Source: Oceanospirillaceae bacterium
Lineage (GTDB): Bacteria > Pseudomonadota > Gammaproteobacteria > Pseudomonadales > Balneatricaceae
Length of the DNA: 5,239 nt
Direction of reading: 5' to 3'
NCBI GenBank assembly: GCA_003497765.1
Contig: DNNY01000011.1
Span: 1 to 5,239, forward strand
Part shown: one piece after another, positions 4,730 to 5,239 of the stretch
How positions within the stretch are numbered: position 1 is the stretch's first letter
Layout of the letters: each line of letters opens with the position of its first letter
Program-made: the position numbers and the translations under genes
Notes under the pieces: model-generated
The model's input: only the letters and a program-made list of their open reading frames with translations
Databases searched by the model: none
What the model was told of the DNA's origin: nothing

Positions 4730-5239
4730 ATGCAACCAAAATCCCTATCTCGTCGACGTTTTTTGCAAACCACAGCGGCCATTAGTGCTGGTGGTTTATT
4801 GATTGGCTGCGCCAGTGATAGCAGTGGGCCTGAGATGCAACTGCGGCATGGTAATGTGGCCCCTCAGGATGAAATGGATAACTGGTTATTTATTGGCACC
4901 GATAACCATATTATTTTAACCACGCCTTGTGCTGAAATGGGACAAGGCGTGAATACTAGTATCGCCCAGCTTGTAGTTGATGAATTAGATGCCGACTGGG
5001 AAACAATAGAAGTTCGCCAAGCGCCTTTAAGTAGCAAATTTAATAGTGGTATGGGGATGCAATTGACAGGGGGCTCCGCCTCTATCAATCATTTTTATAT
5101 GCCGATGCGGCAAATTGGCGCCAGCGCTCGACAACTAATTTTAAAAGCCGCTGCCGCCCAGCTTAATACCCAAGTCGATCAGTTGACCACCAACAATGCA
5201 CAGGTAATTTTTAATGGCATAGCCTCCCCTTATGGCCAA
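4730..5239 (+). CDS. iorB: Molybdopterin-binding large subunit of a molybdenum hydroxylase (IorB-like), N-terminal part
   Basis: The frame stays open from the ATG at 4730 to the window edge, giving 170 residues. The family is usually over 700 residues, so only the N-terminus is present. Residues 7-13 (SRRRFLQ) are a good twin-arginine motif. They are followed by a hydrophobic stretch and a consensus lipobox, LIGC with Cys27, so the protein is predicted to be a Tat-exported lipoprotein; Ala at +2 suggests no inner-membrane retention signal. Then come the DNWLFIGTDNHIILTT segment (50-65), the cofactor-domain motif EMGQGV (69-74) and TGGSASI (113-119), all typical of IorB-like catalytic subunits carrying molybdopterin cytosine dinucleotide. 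Two bases separate its start from the small-subunit stop. The predicted role is hydroxylation of an aldehyde or N-heterocycle with water-derived oxygen in the periplasm. The substrate and the C-terminal catalytic glutamate cannot be seen. Confidence 0.9.
   Translation, partial: MQPKSLSRRRFLQTTAAISAGGLLIGCASDSSGPEMQLRHGNVAPQDEMDNWLFIGTDNHIILTTPCAEMGQGVNTSIAQLVVDELDADWETIEVRQAPLSSKFNSGMGMQLTGGSASINHFYMPMRQIGASARQLILKAAAAQLNTQVDQLTTNNAQVIFNGIASPYGQ

Noticed and set aside
4230..5239. CO dehydrogenase (CoxSL) or xanthine dehydrogenase
   Set aside because: No FAD-subunit gene is adjacent, and the large subunit carries a Tat/lipobox N-terminus and the EMGQGV and TGGS context of the IorAB group.

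Overview
The window reads as a chromosomal segment of a moderately AT-rich Gram-negative bacterium. A gammaproteobacterium, possibly marine or environmental, is most likely. The grounds are a ThiB that closely matches the enterobacterial protein as I remember it, a TPP aptamer of the E. coli thiC/thiM type, a YraR-like oxidoreductase, lipoprotein and Tat signals, and clear Shine-Dalgarno sites. No insertion sequence, phage gene, tRNA, rRNA or CRISPR array was seen.

Layout. (1) Positions 7-798, minus strand: a complete phytanoyl-CoA dioxygenase (PhyH) family Fe(II)/2-oxoglutarate oxygenase. (2) Positions 799-1195: a divergent regulatory region with a sigma70-like promoter, a textbook TPP riboswitch aptamer (955-1039) and a leader of about 155 nt whose complementarities suggest control of translation initiation. 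(3) Positions 1196-2203: thiB, the periplasmic thiamine/TPP-binding protein, followed by a strong hairpin (2230-2251). No thiP or thiQ follows, so thiB is apparently monocistronic here. (4) Positions 2204-2478: a non-coding gap with inverted repeats and only a weak promoter candidate. (5) Positions 2479 to the window end: a tightly spaced plus-strand run of four genes: a metallo-beta-lactamase-fold lipoprotein, a YraR/HTATIP2-like NAD(P)-binding protein, an IorA-type [2Fe-2S] subunit, and the N-terminal 170 residues of an IorB-type molybdopterin hydroxylase large subunit that runs off the edge.

How the parts work together. The riboswitch and thiB form a thiamine-uptake unit that should be shut down when TPP is plentiful. 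The last two genes encode the two subunits of a molybdenum hydroxylase. It is predicted to be exported by Tat and anchored as a lipoprotein, oxidising an aldehyde or N-heterocycle in the periplasm. The MBL lipoprotein and the reductase-like protein are close enough to be cotranscribed with it, but their link to the enzyme's substrate is only inferred. PhyH has no obvious link to its neighbours.

I see no convincing wholly new system. The most interesting points are the layered expression platform of the riboswitch, the isolated thiB, and the co-location of two predicted envelope lipoproteins (MBL and molybdenum hydroxylase) in one apparent operon.
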